Below the pieces are notes generated by a model. The model made no database searches. It was not told where the DNA came from and saw nothing but the letters and a program-made list of their open reading frames with translations. Positions 48,201 through 61,700 of a stretch of 64,000 bases of DNA are shown here, piece after piece. Where the stretch lies: NCBI RefSeq assembly GCF_037042795.1, contig NC_089655.1:16014001-16078000 (forward strand). Direction: 5' to 3'. Within the stretch, counting starts at the first letter, position 1; each line of letters starts with the position of its first letter. Origin of the DNA: Molothrus aeneus (Eukaryota > Chordata > Aves > Passeriformes > Icteridae). The translations under genes and the position numbers were made by a program.

Positions 48201-51006
48201 CAGGAGGAGTTGGTTTGCATAAGACATTTGCAGGAATAAGGGGGAAGACGGTAAGAGGATCAGGCTAATCTCTAGTACTCATGAATACTGCATAGACTAG
48301 AAGAAAAATTCAAATGTCAATGTTATCCTGAGCTCTTGTTGTAATTTTCCTTTTATTTAATATGCATATCAGCCTGTGAAGCAGTTTAGAAATGAAAAAG
48401 GCAGAGCCCAATGAGGCCACTTGGCTCTTCCCCCATATACTCTTCCCATACTATTCTGTGCTTCCTAGGCTCTTTGCAGGGTGTTTCTTGGGAACACAAA
48501 AGGCTGAGGAAAGCAGCAGGTGCCACAGAGTGGAGTCTGTCACCTCTTGAATTTGCTGTGTGGGCCATTTTGGCCCCATCTGTGGCAGGGAAATGTTTTA
48601 AAGGAGTTAACTCTTGAGTAAGTGCTGTAGTTCTGGTGCACTTCAACAGCCTGCGATTTAGTGTTCTGAATAGGTGTAGGCAATGTAAAAGGTACAAGAA
48701 TCAATAGTCAGGTGTCAATAGCATGTGATTTTTTACTAGCCAACATTCCAAAAGCTTGCACGTTCTTTGCTGGCCAGTATTTTGAACATACCTTTAAAGA
48801 TACCCTGACTGAAATCTCTGCACAATTCTAAGTGATTTTTGTGTTTTCAAACTAGATGGCGAACTTCTACCACAAGTGGAGGGATCCTGACCGTGTCTAT
48901 TGACAACCCAGCAGCAATCATAAGCCCAGTGTGAGTTTTCAATTAAGTTCTGAAATGTTCTGAACATAAATGAAAGTGTTTCGGGTGACCTCAAAGTCAT
49001 AGCTTCTTGTGAAGACTTTTAAGTCTGGCCCCTTTCTGAGTGTTTCTGAGCAGTGTTTGAATAATATCACAGCTGGATTTCACATGTCAGCTCCCAGTTA
49101 GGAGCTCGATGTGGTGTATAGAGTGGAAGAGTGGTGGGTTGGTACATTTTCACTTTGTCTGCGCCTTCCAAATCAGGCCATGTCACAGCTGTTTTCCACC
49201 TCGGAGTGGAAATGAATGAGCACCTACTTGATATATAATGGTAACAGTTACTCCCTGATTCATAAAAATATTGCTGGACTTGTGCTTAAAGAGACCATTG
49301 CTGTGTTTGTGTTTGGGAAGTTGATGGTACTGTTGTTTATAGGTGGTATATTTTTAAAATGTCTTGATTAGCATTTCCTTGGTAGCGTTTTATCAGTAAG
49401 GGAGACTGTACCAATTTATATTTTTTGTATTTATAGGATGAATTAACCACAAATTACATGCTTGTCAATAGAATTGCAGATAAAAAATAAGATGGTTTCC
49501 TGCTGGGACGCTTGGTGTCTGATAACAATAACAAATGGTCCCTTTTTTAGTTCTGCCTGACTTTCCTTCTTGAATTGGCACCCTCCAGCTTTTCAGCCAG
49601 CCTGGTCAAATGGTTTGATGCAAAATTCGTACCTCTATCAGCATTAAGGCTTTCTTGCATAAAACACATGTTCATCATGTCCTTTGCAACATTCTTCTTT
49701 CACAGGTCCCAGAAACTACGATTAACTCGTAGTCCTGTGCCATCATTTCTGATGAAGAGGGACCAATCTGAAGAGAAGAAGATTCCAAAAGGGGTTCCAT
49801 TGCAGTTTGATATAAATAGTGTTGGAAAACAGGTAAATGCAATTTTCCTTTCATAACTGTGACAGTAGTTTCAAGACCAATAAAAGCCAGTGAGGCACTT
49901 TGCTCCTAGACTCCCAAGTGACAAAAAGAGAGAACTAGTGACTACTTCTTGTTTCCACTTCCAGTCTTTCCGCTAACTCGCTGTGTAACTTCAAGCAAGT
50001 AGCTAAACTCACTGTTCTTGTTCTTCTAGTTCATGCCTTGCATGCCCACATGATTTAAATGGGATTTAAAATGTTGAATATTTCTAAAAGGCTTCTGGTG
50101 CTCCTGCCGTGCTTGCATCAGCAACTGTGAATAATTCAGGGATGAGCTGGTTTCAGCTGTGTGACCTGCCTGGAACCCTGGCAGCCAAATCTGTAAGACA
50201 ACTTTTGCTGTCCATCTAGGAAAAAAAAAACCAACTAAATGTGAGCATTCAAGGGCTTGAAAGATGAGCAATTTTTCACAAGTTTCATGAAGACAGGTGA
50301 TTTGGTGCAGCAATCCTAATGCTGTCATTGAAGGAATTCTTACAGGGTGGCAGAGTTAGATGCTGTTCTTGTAATCAGCTCCTTCGTGCCAGCTGTAGAA
50401 ATCTGCATGGAGTCAAGGCATTGATCTGCATTTGTTCCATCCAGGAATAAGAACTATGTCAGAAAGTCTACTAATGTAGTGTAAAATTGATTGAACTTCT
50501 GGATTAGACTCCAGCTTGCTGCCTTAGCTGAGTGAACTGGAAAGCAACCTGCATTAAAATGGTGAAAATGTTGCATTTGTTGAAATTGCAGAGAATCTAT
50601 GTGGGGAAATGTGTACTGGAAGTTCCATTTTTCAGTCTGTTTGTCCTCAGTTTAACTTACAATATTTTGAGTAGGCTTTGAGTATTGACATTATATACCA
50701 TGTGTTCTTAATGAATTCTGAAAATGCAAGCTCTTGATGTGTAGTCCAATCTGATTTTTAAATGGTGTGGGAAGTGACAAAAAATCCAAGTGAAGCAACT
50801 GAGGAGTCAAGTGATGATACAGACTGAAGAAAAAACTGTTCTGTCTCCATTACTTTGATTAAATTAACCCAACACCTTTAAAGTTTTGGTTAAATTACGT
50901 TATTTTTCAGACAGGGATGACGTTGAACGAGCGATTTGGGATCCTGAAGGAGCAGAGGACAGCATTGTCTCAGAACAAAGGAAGCCGTTTTGTAACAGTG
51001 GGCTAA
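38782..51006 (+). CDS. FYTTD1: FYTTD1 / UAP56-interacting factor (UIF), mRNA export adaptor
   Basis: A nuclear mRNA export adaptor that binds the helicase UAP56/DDX39B and hands mRNA to NXF1, acting in parallel with ALYREF. Exons: 38782-38884, 41842-41973, 44991-45136, 45897-46009, 46955-47051, 47957-48018, 48856-48930, 49706-49832, 50911-51006. All have GT-AG borders and consistent phases, giving 316 aa (human 318). The UAP56-binding motif is at residues 26-44 (SVEKIDMSL-DDIIKLNKKEE) and is split by intron 1. The rest is basic and low in structure (KNRLGRRKKIAGKKR, RSTLLNRRNNMPSTF, NERFGILKEQR), as expected for RNA and NXF1 binding. The start is chosen because it lies in the CpG island and gives the family N-terminus MNAFG. 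The 2.9 kb first intron is also the longest. Confidence 0.97.
42546..42615. repeat. 35-base tandem duplication in FYTTD1 intron 2
   Basis: Two adjacent 35-base units (42546-42580 and 42581-42615) differ at about two positions; each contains CAGTGGAATACAAAAAGGGG. Confidence 0.85.
46287..46395 (+). mobile_element. CR1 LINE 3'-terminal fragment in FYTTD1 intron 4
   Basis: Plus-strand CR1 3' end: TTTGAGCAACCTGATTTTGT, GGAAGGTGTCCCTGCCCATG, then a diverged CAGCCCAAACCATTCTGTGT and the short ATTCTGTG-type terminal repeat. It is about 110 bases long and non-coding. Confidence 0.9.
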
Positions 51007-52860
51007 CCTGGCAGATGGACTTGGGCACTGAGCCCACCTACCTAAGCCCCTGAAATAGAAGTGGGCAGAAGAATACAGCATATGTCACTAGAATTCTCCA
51101 GACATCTTGCTAAGATGGTGGCAGAGCTATCTCTCTTTATTACTTTTACTTGGAATGGTAAAAGACTTAATGCCCTGAGGGAGAAAAGTGGAAAGAAACT
51201 GATCCGACGTAGTGGCACCATCACCTGGTTGGAAAAGATTCTGTTGCCCAGCTGAGTTCTTTGACCCCTCTGTTATGGTAAAGATTGTTTAAGTGTTTAA
51301 TTACAAACCCCATTTTAGGGTTTTTTAGGGACTGCCTTTGAGCTCTCTTTCAGAGACCAGTTTAGCACAGAGCCTCAGTCCGTGGATACTTTGGTAGCGA
51401 TGTAGCGGCATTTTTCATGGGAGCATTGGTTCTGTACTTCTTTGTGCTTTTAAAGTTCCATTTTTTTCTTTTCTTGAAAACTGTTTTGCATCCTCACATT
51501 CACAAATAAAGCTCTTAGCTGAGACCCAAAATTTGTAACTGGGATGGAGACTATTCTACTCTTATCCTTAAAAGTGGTCCAGATCATATACCATAGTGGA
51601 GGAATACTGCAGAGGCAGTTTGAGAGTCCTTTGTATTCCAAATAGCTCAACTTCATCATTCTCCTCTGTAAATGGAGTTTATCCATCTCCTTTTCTTCTT
51701 AAACTTCTGATTTTTATTTCTTTTCGAAATGTTTTTCACAAACTAAATGCAATAACTTCACGTTTTTGAATAATTTGATAGGAAAAGATAAAGCCTTCCT
51801 TCACAAGGAAGTCAGCAGTATGGTAGAGTTTCTTGCCCTCCCAGATACAGGATTCTCATCCTGCATATTTTGCCCCAGAGGGTTTTCTCTAACTTAAAAA
51901 TAGCTGGAGGCAAACAATCTTGTGGCATTTGTTTGTTTGTACCAAAGAGAGGTAAGATGTGAAGCTGATCCAAAGTGGTCAGACATCTGGAAATTGTCTG
52001 AAACTGAGGAACGTTTCTGGAGGAAAGCCCTCACTTTGCCAGCATGTGTAAGGCACTAGGCAGGAACATGTAGCCACCTGCTTTAAGCATAGCTCTGTGC
52101 ATCAGAATCTGCAGGACAGTAACAACTGGGGCATCCTCAACCTGTATTTATATAATCCCTAAAACTGAGGCACCTCTTCAGAATTGCTTCCAGACCAGGC
52201 ATTGATGATCTTGGCACTGCTTTTTGGTGAGGAGGGCTAGGTACAGTCAGGTACAAGAGGGGCTGGCTTGCTGCATCCAGGAACGTTCATGGCATTTGAA
52301 GCAGGTTTAACTCCTTTTCACATTCTTGAAGAATTTATATTTGACAGAGTTGGTTTCCTTGCATTTTTATCTCAAATTCCAAGTTAACTAGCATATACTG
52401 GCAACTTGAGCCTTGAAGAGCACTTGACAGCAGAAGGGCTTTTTGTTTTTTTTGGTATCATTTTGAAGTCAGAGTGCACTCTGATGCTAAATAGGACTTA
52501 AACCCTTGTTTTTAATGTTGGAAAATACACCTTAGCAGAGGCAAACTAAATGTAGTGGTGTTAAGGTTTCTTTCTCAATTACTAGTAGGAATTTTTTTTA
52601 AATAAATGTCCCACTGTTAGAATTTGAGTAGGTAAAGAGTAGTCAATCATCCTGTTTCAGTGTATACGTTTTTCATGTGCCAGGATGCAACAAAAAAAAA
52701 TTCTTTTGCATCAGCCTAGATGCAAAACATTGATGCAGTGCATCAAAAGTGCTAGTTTGTATTTAATGAGAAGATGCTTTACACTGTACCTTTTGGTATT
52801 TTTTGGAGAAGTTATTACATTTGATCTATTCTGAAGCTGTTAATTTTTTTTTTAATAAAA
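51007..52860 (+). other. FYTTD1: FYTTD1 3' UTR with candidate poly(A) signals
   Basis: AATAAA occurs at 51505-51510, 52601-52606 and 52854-52859. The first would give a UTR of about 0.5 kb and the last about 1.87 kb, so alternative polyadenylation is plausible. I see no coding sequence here. Confidence 0.55.
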
Positions 52861-53690
52861 AGTTACAGGTTTTATATTGTCTTGTTCCTGTTATAACCAC
52901 CTGGGCAATATACTGGTTATGTGAATTTTCTGATAGCTTGCAAGGGGTTCCTCTTGATCAAATTCTTATTAAATATTCTGAAGAACACAGTAGAAAGCAA
53001 CCTAACTTAAAAGAGGCTTCACACTCCTTGCTCACCTTAATACTCTGACAAGAGAGCACTTATTGGAGTGGCGCTGTAGAGGCTCACTTCCATTTGAATG
53101 TGTCAGCTACTAATTAATGTTTCAGTAGCACTTCCTAACTCAGTGATTTGGTGTGGTGGGAGTACCAGATGTGCCAGCGATTGCTGCTGTGCCATGTCCT
53201 GATAGCGAGAATCGCCGTCATCAACACCTTGTGCTGCAGGAACAGCCCGAGCAGCTTCCTGGCTGTGTGGGAGTGCTGTGCCAGCAGGAGGCACAAAGCA
53301 CTGGAAATGCTGCTATTAATTGTTAGTGCAGGACTAAATACTGCCTGTAAATATATCTGATAAGGTGTTAAATATTGTGGTTGTCTTGCTACTTGATTAT
53401 TGACAGCCTTTCTTCTTTATTATCAGCTCGCGTGTGTTGGCTGCAGCATCAGGTAGGTTCAGTGGAAGCAGCAGGGTAAAATGGCATTTATGAAGATGTA
53501 GCAAAGGGTGTGGCTTTTAATGTAATCAATCCTTAAGTTATAAAACGTGAAGCAGTTGTTACATTTCCCACTTAGCGGAGATCTGTGCGCTCTGCCCTTG
53601 TTTTGCTGCTGGAACGGGCCCGACAGCCAGCAGCTGTGAGCGATGCTCACCCAGAAACCATCCTGTGACATCCCACGTTGGCGGGAACAC
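52861..53690. other. FYTTD1-LRCH3 intergenic region
   Basis: No supported gene or repeat. It leads into the GC-rich LRCH3 promoter. Confidence 0.45.
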
Positions 53691-54300
53691 TATAATTTTT
53701 AACAGTTCCAGCAGGTGTCCAGACGTGTCCGGGGCGGCGATCCCCTTGCACGCCGGCTGAGCCGAGACGGGCGGGAAGACGCGGCCCTGAGGAGCGGCTG
53801 GCACGGCCCGGCCCGGCCCGGCTCGGCTCAGCCCGGCTCGAACGGACGCGGTGCCCGCGCGGTCCCGGGGCCGCCGGGCGGCGGCCGCGCATGCGCCCCT
53901 GCCGCGCGCTCTGGCATGCGCTGTCCGGCCGGGCTGTGGCGGGGAAATGGCGGCGCCGGAGGGCGGCTCTGCCGCGATGCCCGCGGCTTGTCCCGCTCCG
54001 CCTGGTCCCTCGGCTCCCGGCTCCTGGAGCCGCTCCTTGGACCGAGCCCTGGAAGAAGCGGCGATCAGCGGGACCCTCAGTTTGAGCGGCAGGAAGCTCC
54101 GGGACTATCCGCGGGCCAGCGCCGCCAACCACGATCTCAGCGACACCACCCAGGCTGGTGAGGGACAGGGCGTGAGGGGGGCGAGGCAGCGGGGAATGGG
54201 AGCGGGGGCTCTCGGGGGCTCTGAGCGTCCTGGCTGCCCTACCAGCCCCTCGCTCGGGACTGAGCCTGAGGTGACCGATTTGCTGTCTGTTCGTTAAATT
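53691..54300. promoter_or_regulatory. LRCH3: CpG island, LRCH3 promoter
   Basis: CpG-dense block around the first LRCH3 exon. It has an NRF1-type palindrome core (GCGCATGCGC) at 53886-53895, about 50 bases upstream of the start codon, and repeated CCCGGCCCGG/CCCGGCTCGG runs at about 53805-53840. Confidence 0.75.
53947..54157 (+). CDS. LRCH3: LRCH3, first coding exon (gene continues beyond window)
   Basis: LRCH3 is a leucine-rich-repeat and calponin-homology protein that, with DOCK7 and MYO6, acts on the cell cortex and septins. Only the N-terminal 70 residues are here. After a short Ala/Pro-rich start, SWSRSLDRALEEA and LSLSGRKLRDYP match the family N-terminus leading to the first leucine-rich repeat, then NHDLSDTTQA ends at CT G before a GTGAGG donor (phase 1). 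An upstream in-frame ATG at 53851 gives no family-like sequence, so I chose 53947. The order after FYTTD1 matches human chromosome 3q29. The leucine-rich-repeat exons must lie to the right of the window. Confidence 0.92.
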
Positions 54301-57300
54301 GAAGCTGGTTTCGCCTCTTCCCTTCGCTCTCCGCCCTTCCTCTCCTCGGCTCTCGAGGCAGGATGGAGGAGCTCTGGCAGGGTTCTTCCTTTGCCCGTCT
54401 GATGAGATCTCTCTCATTGTAGGGGTTTTTTTACTTTATCATCTCTGCTGTAAAATGTTTCCCTTATGGAGAACTGTTTTAAAGGGCGTTGTGAGGTTTT
54501 TCTCAGTATTGCTGCTCGCTGCTGTGATTTTAGCTAGTCTCGTTCTTGCTCTGATACGTCTGTGTGTGAATGTGTGTATATACACATTTGTGTGCACCCT
54601 CACAATCTCTCGTCTTGTCCTACTGACACGGGAAACCAACTTTCCAAGAGGGCTGTCAGGTGTGTGTATGCTAAAGAAACTATTTTTTTTAAGCTCTATA
54701 AGGTCTTATGCCTCTATTATTGTTATAAGCCATAAGAAGATATGAAAAATACCCTGAATATAATCACAGCCTTTTCTTTTTTTCCCCTGTATAGCATGGA
54801 TTTAAGGATATTAAAGATTGTTAATTACTTTACAAGGTACAGTAAGCATTATGGCCTTTGTTCTCTCTATTCCTTGAATGTATTCATAAGAATAGATTAA
54901 AAAATTATACTTTGACCGTACGTACCTTGATCACAAGTGAAAACACATCTGTGTTTGCATATTACTGTACTAACTGGAGAGCTGAGAGTTGGGAAAGGAG
55001 AGTTTGTGCAGATGTAGAAATCTTCTTAATACATGATCTAGATCAGATTTAGTTTACTTTGATTGTGCAGTTGTATAAGCAAAGTCAGAGTAACTTTAAA
55101 AGGCGTCAGCATGCCATCTGTTTGAAGCTGTGAAATCTAGACTTTTTAGTCTTGAGTTGTAGCTTGAAAGCTTAGAAATAAGCTTCCAACATCACTTTTT
55201 TCAAGTTTCCATGTTGGTTTGTAAGTGTGCTGCTTACCCTGTCATTTAAGTAATTCAAAATGGAACCTTCTTTAAAATTGTCTTGACTTCATACTCTGTC
55301 CTGTCACATGCTACTTATGCAAAAATCTGTCACTAACAAAAGAAACGCTCATGAAAACTCAAGCAGACCTCGAGACAGCACTGGTTTGCTTGTCTTGAAC
55401 ACAGCTATACATAGAAAACACTTCTCGTTGGGATATAAATTTTTGGGGTGTGTTTTGTTTCTTTTGTACCAGTGCAGTTGCACAATGCATGTGTAGTGGA
55501 CTAATCTGTAAGCCAATGCAGCATACACATTTGTGAGGGGTTTGGGCTTTTTGTTTATAATACTATTCATTTACTGTACTCTTAAACAATTTGTGGGAAT
55601 TCTTGTTCCCACCAAGGTTCCCATCTATTGTGATGAATATTTGCATTGTAGTTGTTCAAGAAGCATTAAATGCTAATAAGCAGCAGTGCATGCCATACAC
55701 TTTTGTGCATTTATCATCACAATGAACCTCAGAAAAAAGCTAGAACTGTTCTTAAGTTGTAAAAAGCAAAGCTTATTGAGTGTGTATGGGGACACACATT
55801 ATGTTTAAATTCTCTGTTTTGAAGGCTGCTATGAATAACTTCATCTTGTGCCTTTTTTTTTTAGCATGGTCTGTTCTGTGACTTGTTTTTAATAATTCTG
55901 GGCACAATTTTGTTCATGGGAGGAGACTTAAAATTATTTTGTATGGGACTAGCCACAAATAATATGATACAATGTATTTGTATGTTAGGTGTTATAAATA
56001 CTTAAGTAAACACTTTAAACAACACCCCACACTGTAGACTCCCAAGAGCCTTTCTAAATGCTGTGCCACCGACTCTAAGCACATGAGGTGCTGCATGTCC
56101 ATGTTTCATAAAAATGACTGGATTTGCTCCCAAATTACAAATTCAGTGACAAAACTGGAGATGAAGCAATGATGTGCAAACCTTCCTCCTCATGTGCCTG
56201 AGTAGACACCTCTCTGCTGTGAATCATGTACTGATACAGCTCATTCCCGTTCTTGGAGCAATGAAAGTACCTGCATGTCAGCGTAAGCACAGGGATGGTT
56301 ACGAGGTGGGAATGAATCACACCCCTCATTAACGTAACTACCCTGCCAGAAACCTGGATCTCACTGCCCCAAGCCCTGACAGAGCCCCTGGCCTTGCCTG
56401 GAAGCTGCTCTGAACACAGGTGAACCAACAAAGCGGGTCAGCAGGAACAGGGTGTTGGAGATCAGAGGTTTGATCAAGTTTAGTTGGGCACTCTGTGCAG
56501 ATTTTGAGGTTGATGGTGGGTGATGTCAGCCATAAGGTGCATTTGCAGATGTTACATCAATGGGAAGATCACATTTTTTTGAACCTTGTATGGGTTCAGA
56601 TTTGACTAATACTAGCCCTGGTGCTCAAGCTGTAATAGCTTCTAGGTAGCATTCTTAAACCACTCACTAAACAGTCACCAGAGCAGCAAAACCAGGTCAG
56701 GTTTGCTGCACTTTATTTTTGAACTTTATAATACAGTATTTCTTTTAGGTGGAAAAGTTAAGTTTGTCATTAATCATTTTCTTCAGTGCATAAACTTTTC
56801 ACTGGGAAATGGATTGTCTAGTCATGTTAGAGCCTTGGCTGCTTCTGGGCACTGCTGTCTTCCAGATGATGAAAACCCGCATGTGACTTTTTAAACCAAG
56901 ATCAGTGCTCAAGGTTACTCTCAGAACTGAGCATATAACTTCAGCAGGCAGTGAAGCACTAGTGGGTTTCTAGTTGTTTTGTACTTTGACTGGAATGAAG
57001 ATCCCCTATAAAATCAAATTGAAGATGGGATAGTCTGGAGAGCTTTGGCATGGATTAGCAGGAAGGTAACTGCAGTGTGTGATGCAGTCACCCATCTCAC
57101 CTTCTCATATGTGAGGGATGTGCAAGAAATGCAGTGTAGTAATAACGAATAACTTAGATATTGAAAGAGTATCTCATTCCTTTCTGTTCCTCCCTAACAG
57201 CTTAATTGGACCTTTAGAAAGTGAACAGGTTTACAAAGCTCATTGATGATGCCCAATGAGCAAACTTCTTCATTATCAAATGAAGGATATGCTTTCGTGC

Positions 57301-58659
57301 TTCTTCTTTTCGTTTTCTTTCATACTTTCATTTAGCATTCATTATCTCTCCCCATTTTATCTGTTACAACCCATTTGTTCATTCCACTCATGTTCTTGAC
57401 CACAGAATAGGAAAAAGAAAAGCTATAAACCACCTGAGCTAAATGTGAAAGGCAGCACAGTTGCATTTTGCCAGCATTAATGTAGATTCTGATGTCATTA
57501 TTTGACAGCTTTCCCAGTGGCCTAAAGCATACATTGAGCAGAAAAGTTATTTGTCAAACCCTCCATGACAGCTGTAATTACTTAAACCACTCACTGTCTC
57601 CATTTTTTAAGGAGAAGATGAAAATATGTGGGTTTATGGAATTAAAAAAAAGTCTGTTGTATGGAAATTGAGTAAGATAATTACACGCAGCTCACTATAT
57701 CTTGTTTCTGGAATATATTAGTAGTAAAAAAGGATAGAAGGACTCTGAACAAGAAGAATAAAATGGTCCGTTGTGCCTTTTCAATGGCTTTGCCAATAAG
57801 GTATCTCTGTCGTTTTATCCTTACTAGTTCTCCATAGAAATGGTAAAATCTCACCATAGTGTCAGTAAATTTTCTATATGCCAAGTGCTTGCATGCATCT
57901 AGAAGGAGTGCAGTGAGTATGTGAGTGTTCTGCACTAAAGGGTCTCACTGGTGTTCTTCATTCCTTCTAGAAGTTCAGTTGATACTGCCTACTGAAATGT
58001 AAAATGGCTTGAGAAGCACAGCATGGCTCAGATAGCACTGGCCCTGTTAGCCAAACATTTGTTCTTAAAGCCACAACAGCACAGTGAAAACCAGCCTAAA
58101 AGTAATTTTTTAAAACTCTCTGGGCTGCTGTATTTTGAATGTAAATTTTTTGTGATTGTTAAGGTAACTGGGAAGGAATTGGGATTATTGTTTGTTCAAA
58201 TCTCAGACTATTTGCCAGCAAAGTGTACAGTTTTAATAATTAGATCATCTCAAGTTTCAATATTAAAACCCAAAACCTAATATGTCAGTAGGGTCATTCA
58301 GGTGCTTGTGATTGCCTTTGTGTCCTTGTCTCTACCCTTAGCAAAACCCAAAGAGAAATGCCCTGTGCAGGGGTTCTTGTAGCTATAGGAGTGGGAAGGA
58401 GGATCACAACCCTTCCCCTAACTTGGGACAGTAATCCAGCTTGTTCCATTCAGCTGCATTTCTTGATTTTAGCTCCTAATTTTGTCAGTCCTTGTTTAAT
58501 TTGATTATTGCTCCGTTTTGTTTTTGTTCTTGTGTGTCTGTTAGTGGGAAGTCTTGAACTCATGTGGTCTGTGTATAAATACTGGCAATTCTTGGCCTAA
58601 TGGAGTTGTCTGAGAGTGGTGCTTTGGTAAATTGCTAAATTAAGGTCAGTTCTCTGGCC

Positions 58660-58709
58660 TTTTTTTTTTTTTTTGGTTTTTTTTTGGTTTTTTTTTGTTT
58701 TTTTTTGTT
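58660..58709. repeat. Interrupted poly(T) tract
   Basis: About 50 bases of T runs broken by G or GG every 8-10 bases, giving a T(8-15)GG pattern. It is simple sequence in LRCH3 intron 1 with no retroelement body that I recognise beside it. Confidence 0.85.
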
Positions 58710-61700
58710 ACCATGAAAACACAGAGAGCAGTAGACTGTGTGGTAGTTTACAGTTCATTTTTGTTGGATTTGTTGGGATTGGATGGAGACCTGAGGACTG
58801 CAGTAATGCTCAGCTGCTCTTTAGCCATAGGAAATCTTTTTGCCTCACGTTTTATGGCAACTGGGAAACTGCAATCTGAGCTTGTGGCTTCTAATCCTTG
58901 TGGCAATAAAAGCAATACGTGACATTCAGAATGCCTTTGTTTAGTGAGTTTATCTTTTAAAACAAACAATAAAGTCCTACCATCAAATTTTACTACCAGT
59001 GAGTTCTTGTAAGTGTTGCTCAGTAGTATTACATGTGTTTCTAGTTACTTCCCAAGTCTTCCCCTTCCTTGACTCCATCATGATCAGATTTAATTTTTTT
59101 AATACTGTTCTGACTGCATATGCCCTTGTGGTTATATTTTTGGAGATAACTGTAACTACATAAAGAGGGTAGGGATCAATAGTTGAATATATTGAGGCCT
59201 GTAGTCACATGACGGACAAATTAGAATTTAGGGAAAAAATAAAATGTCTATGTTTCTTTCATGATGTTTCCAGCTGTGTTCTCCTGTGGTTGTACCTGTG
59301 CTTGGAGGTAGAAAATTTATCCTGGGTAAATACTTCCTGAAGACTGTCATAAATACATAGCCTAATGTGATCCAAGTTCTTTGCTGATGCCAAAATGGGA
59401 GGAAGTTCTGTCTTCATCTCCCGCTACACAGTCAACACCAACAATCCTAGTGCCTTCCAGCAAGCTGTTTCATACTTACCTGGCTGAAAATCCAGCCAAT
59501 AACTCCGTGTATCAAATCCTTGGACAGCTCACTGGGTTTTCACGTGCATGTGAATGCCAGCAAATGGAAAGGATGGAAGCACTGCATGGATGATGGAAGT
59601 GAGAGGCTCTGTTTAGGTGGATGTGTAAGCTTAAATTGACTTGCACCAGTTGTGAGATTACACCATGACTCTGTTTTGTAACCTTTTCCCACTGACCTGC
59701 TGTAGATTTGCTAATCGTTTTCTTCCAAGCAATCTGCTGCCCTTTGACTCAATGAACATAAGAATTTTTTATTCTACAATATGGCTTATAGAGTTGAATT
59801 TCATTCAGTGAAACTTTACTCCTGATAGGTTTGGCTCTCGTGCATCCATTTGGCAAAATACATAGTTTTATGTAATTAGTTTTAAACTGATGGTTCAGGT
59901 TTAGAACACAGTAGATGTAATTAGTTTTTTCAGCAGAAGAACCAGCAGTAAAGAATTAGCTACAACAAACACTACAAATTATGTAGCATTTGTTAAAAAT
60001 AAAATTACATGGTAGCTAACAAAAAGGCTATAACTCATTTCAAGGGTTCTCTCTGTAATAACTAATCAGGCTTGGATCTCGTGGTTTCTGATGTTGGCCA
60101 AACAGCTTGAATGAATTGCTGTTGTGTATTCATCTGAAGCCATGGGCTGTGCAGGCTGCTTTCTTCTTCTTCATCTCCTGTGGCCCCCTCTCCGAAGTGG
60201 AGGGGTGGAAATCCATTAATGTTAGAAATGTCTTGTGGTTTGATTTATCAGAGCATCAGAGTTAAAAATATTGCCTTAATTCCCTGAATTACAGATACTT
60301 AGAGAAGATGCAAAGGGTACAACATTGTGGTCTTTTCTTTATGGGACTGTTGTGCCTGAGTTAGTGCTTCTGTGCAGGACAAGGGTTTAATGTTGCAGCT
60401 TGAAGTCCCCAAAACTGTCCTTGGCTTCAGCCTCACTTACAATTCTACACTACAGACTTCTGCTTCCACTGACAGCCCACAGTGTCTTTCTGGAGTAAGG
60501 AGTCTCTGTTCTCTTCTAGCTGATAATGTTACTGATTGGAAAGTTAAAGTATTTACACTCATAGCCTTCTCCCAGGCACTCCAAAAGGAGAATATACTGA
60601 AACCCCCCAGCTTGCTATGCAGCCCAGGTGTTGGCTGCTGGAACATATGGTTTGGAACCATAATGTGCTCTGTGCAGAGGGCAGGAGGATTAGGGAGCAT
60701 CTATTCAGTTCCACCCACCACCCCCACATTGTTCAGTGACCCATGTGAATTTTAGTCTCTTTATTCAGCTTATTGTTGAAACATAGCTTTGAATACAGAA
60801 ATGTGTTATTGTTGCCTTGGGCTTTTGGGTAGTGCTCCAGACTATTGAAAAGTTTTCAAACACTATTTTTCATGTAATCTCTGTGCAGTGAAGCATGGTA
60901 ATGTTACTGCATTTTATACGTATGAAGCTTGGAATGATAAAAAGTTTGAAAGCATCTGTTGATTTGGAGTACCAAAATTTAAAATACTTAGTGCCTGAAC
61001 TTACAGGCATTATTTCTAAATGTAGCTTTTAATAAGTTCAGATGCCTTGGTAACTCCTTAGAAATACTGGGAATCAAGCCTAACAACTAGAAAAAATATG
61101 ATTAATTAATGTATTTTTGAAAGATTAGTTTAGAAAATTTGCTTAGTATTATGAAGGAAATATGTGGCACAGACAATATGCAATCTATTTTTCCAAAGCA
61201 GTGTTCACCTCTTTCAGGTTAACCATCCCTTTTTCTTTGTGTAATTCTCTGGGTTTTTTCCTTCATGATTTTTCAACAACACTCTTCTTTTATAAGACTT
61301 TGACTGTGATCAGTCCTGATTCTGACAGTAATTTCATCTTGTCTGAAAAAATCTATTTGAACAGAAAAAATTAGAAGAAGAATGAAAAGTGGTATATGGT
61401 TTTTAATTAAAGACATGGGGACAGTAGATATGCCCAGGAAATGAGCAATTAAAGTTCTGTGGGCATCTCTGATTATAGACTTCATCATCCTTGTGCTTGA
61501 TTTAGCCATGTTACCTACGTTTTTAACTGACTTTTCTCTTTACAAAATATCAATGTGTTTTCCAGGTTGCTTTCCTGATGCTGAATTCTAAATTCAGGGT
61601 GAGTTTTAGTCAGAGATACAGTCTGAATTCTCTAGAACAGTCAAGTGGAATAAAGCTGGCATCTGTGTGACTCCTCAGGACAGTTCAAACCTTCACATTT

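Noticed and set aside
58660..58709. Poly(T) as the tail of an antisense retroelement
   Set aside because: The tract is regularly interrupted by G and has no recognisable element body on either side; avian CR1 elements do not end in poly(A).
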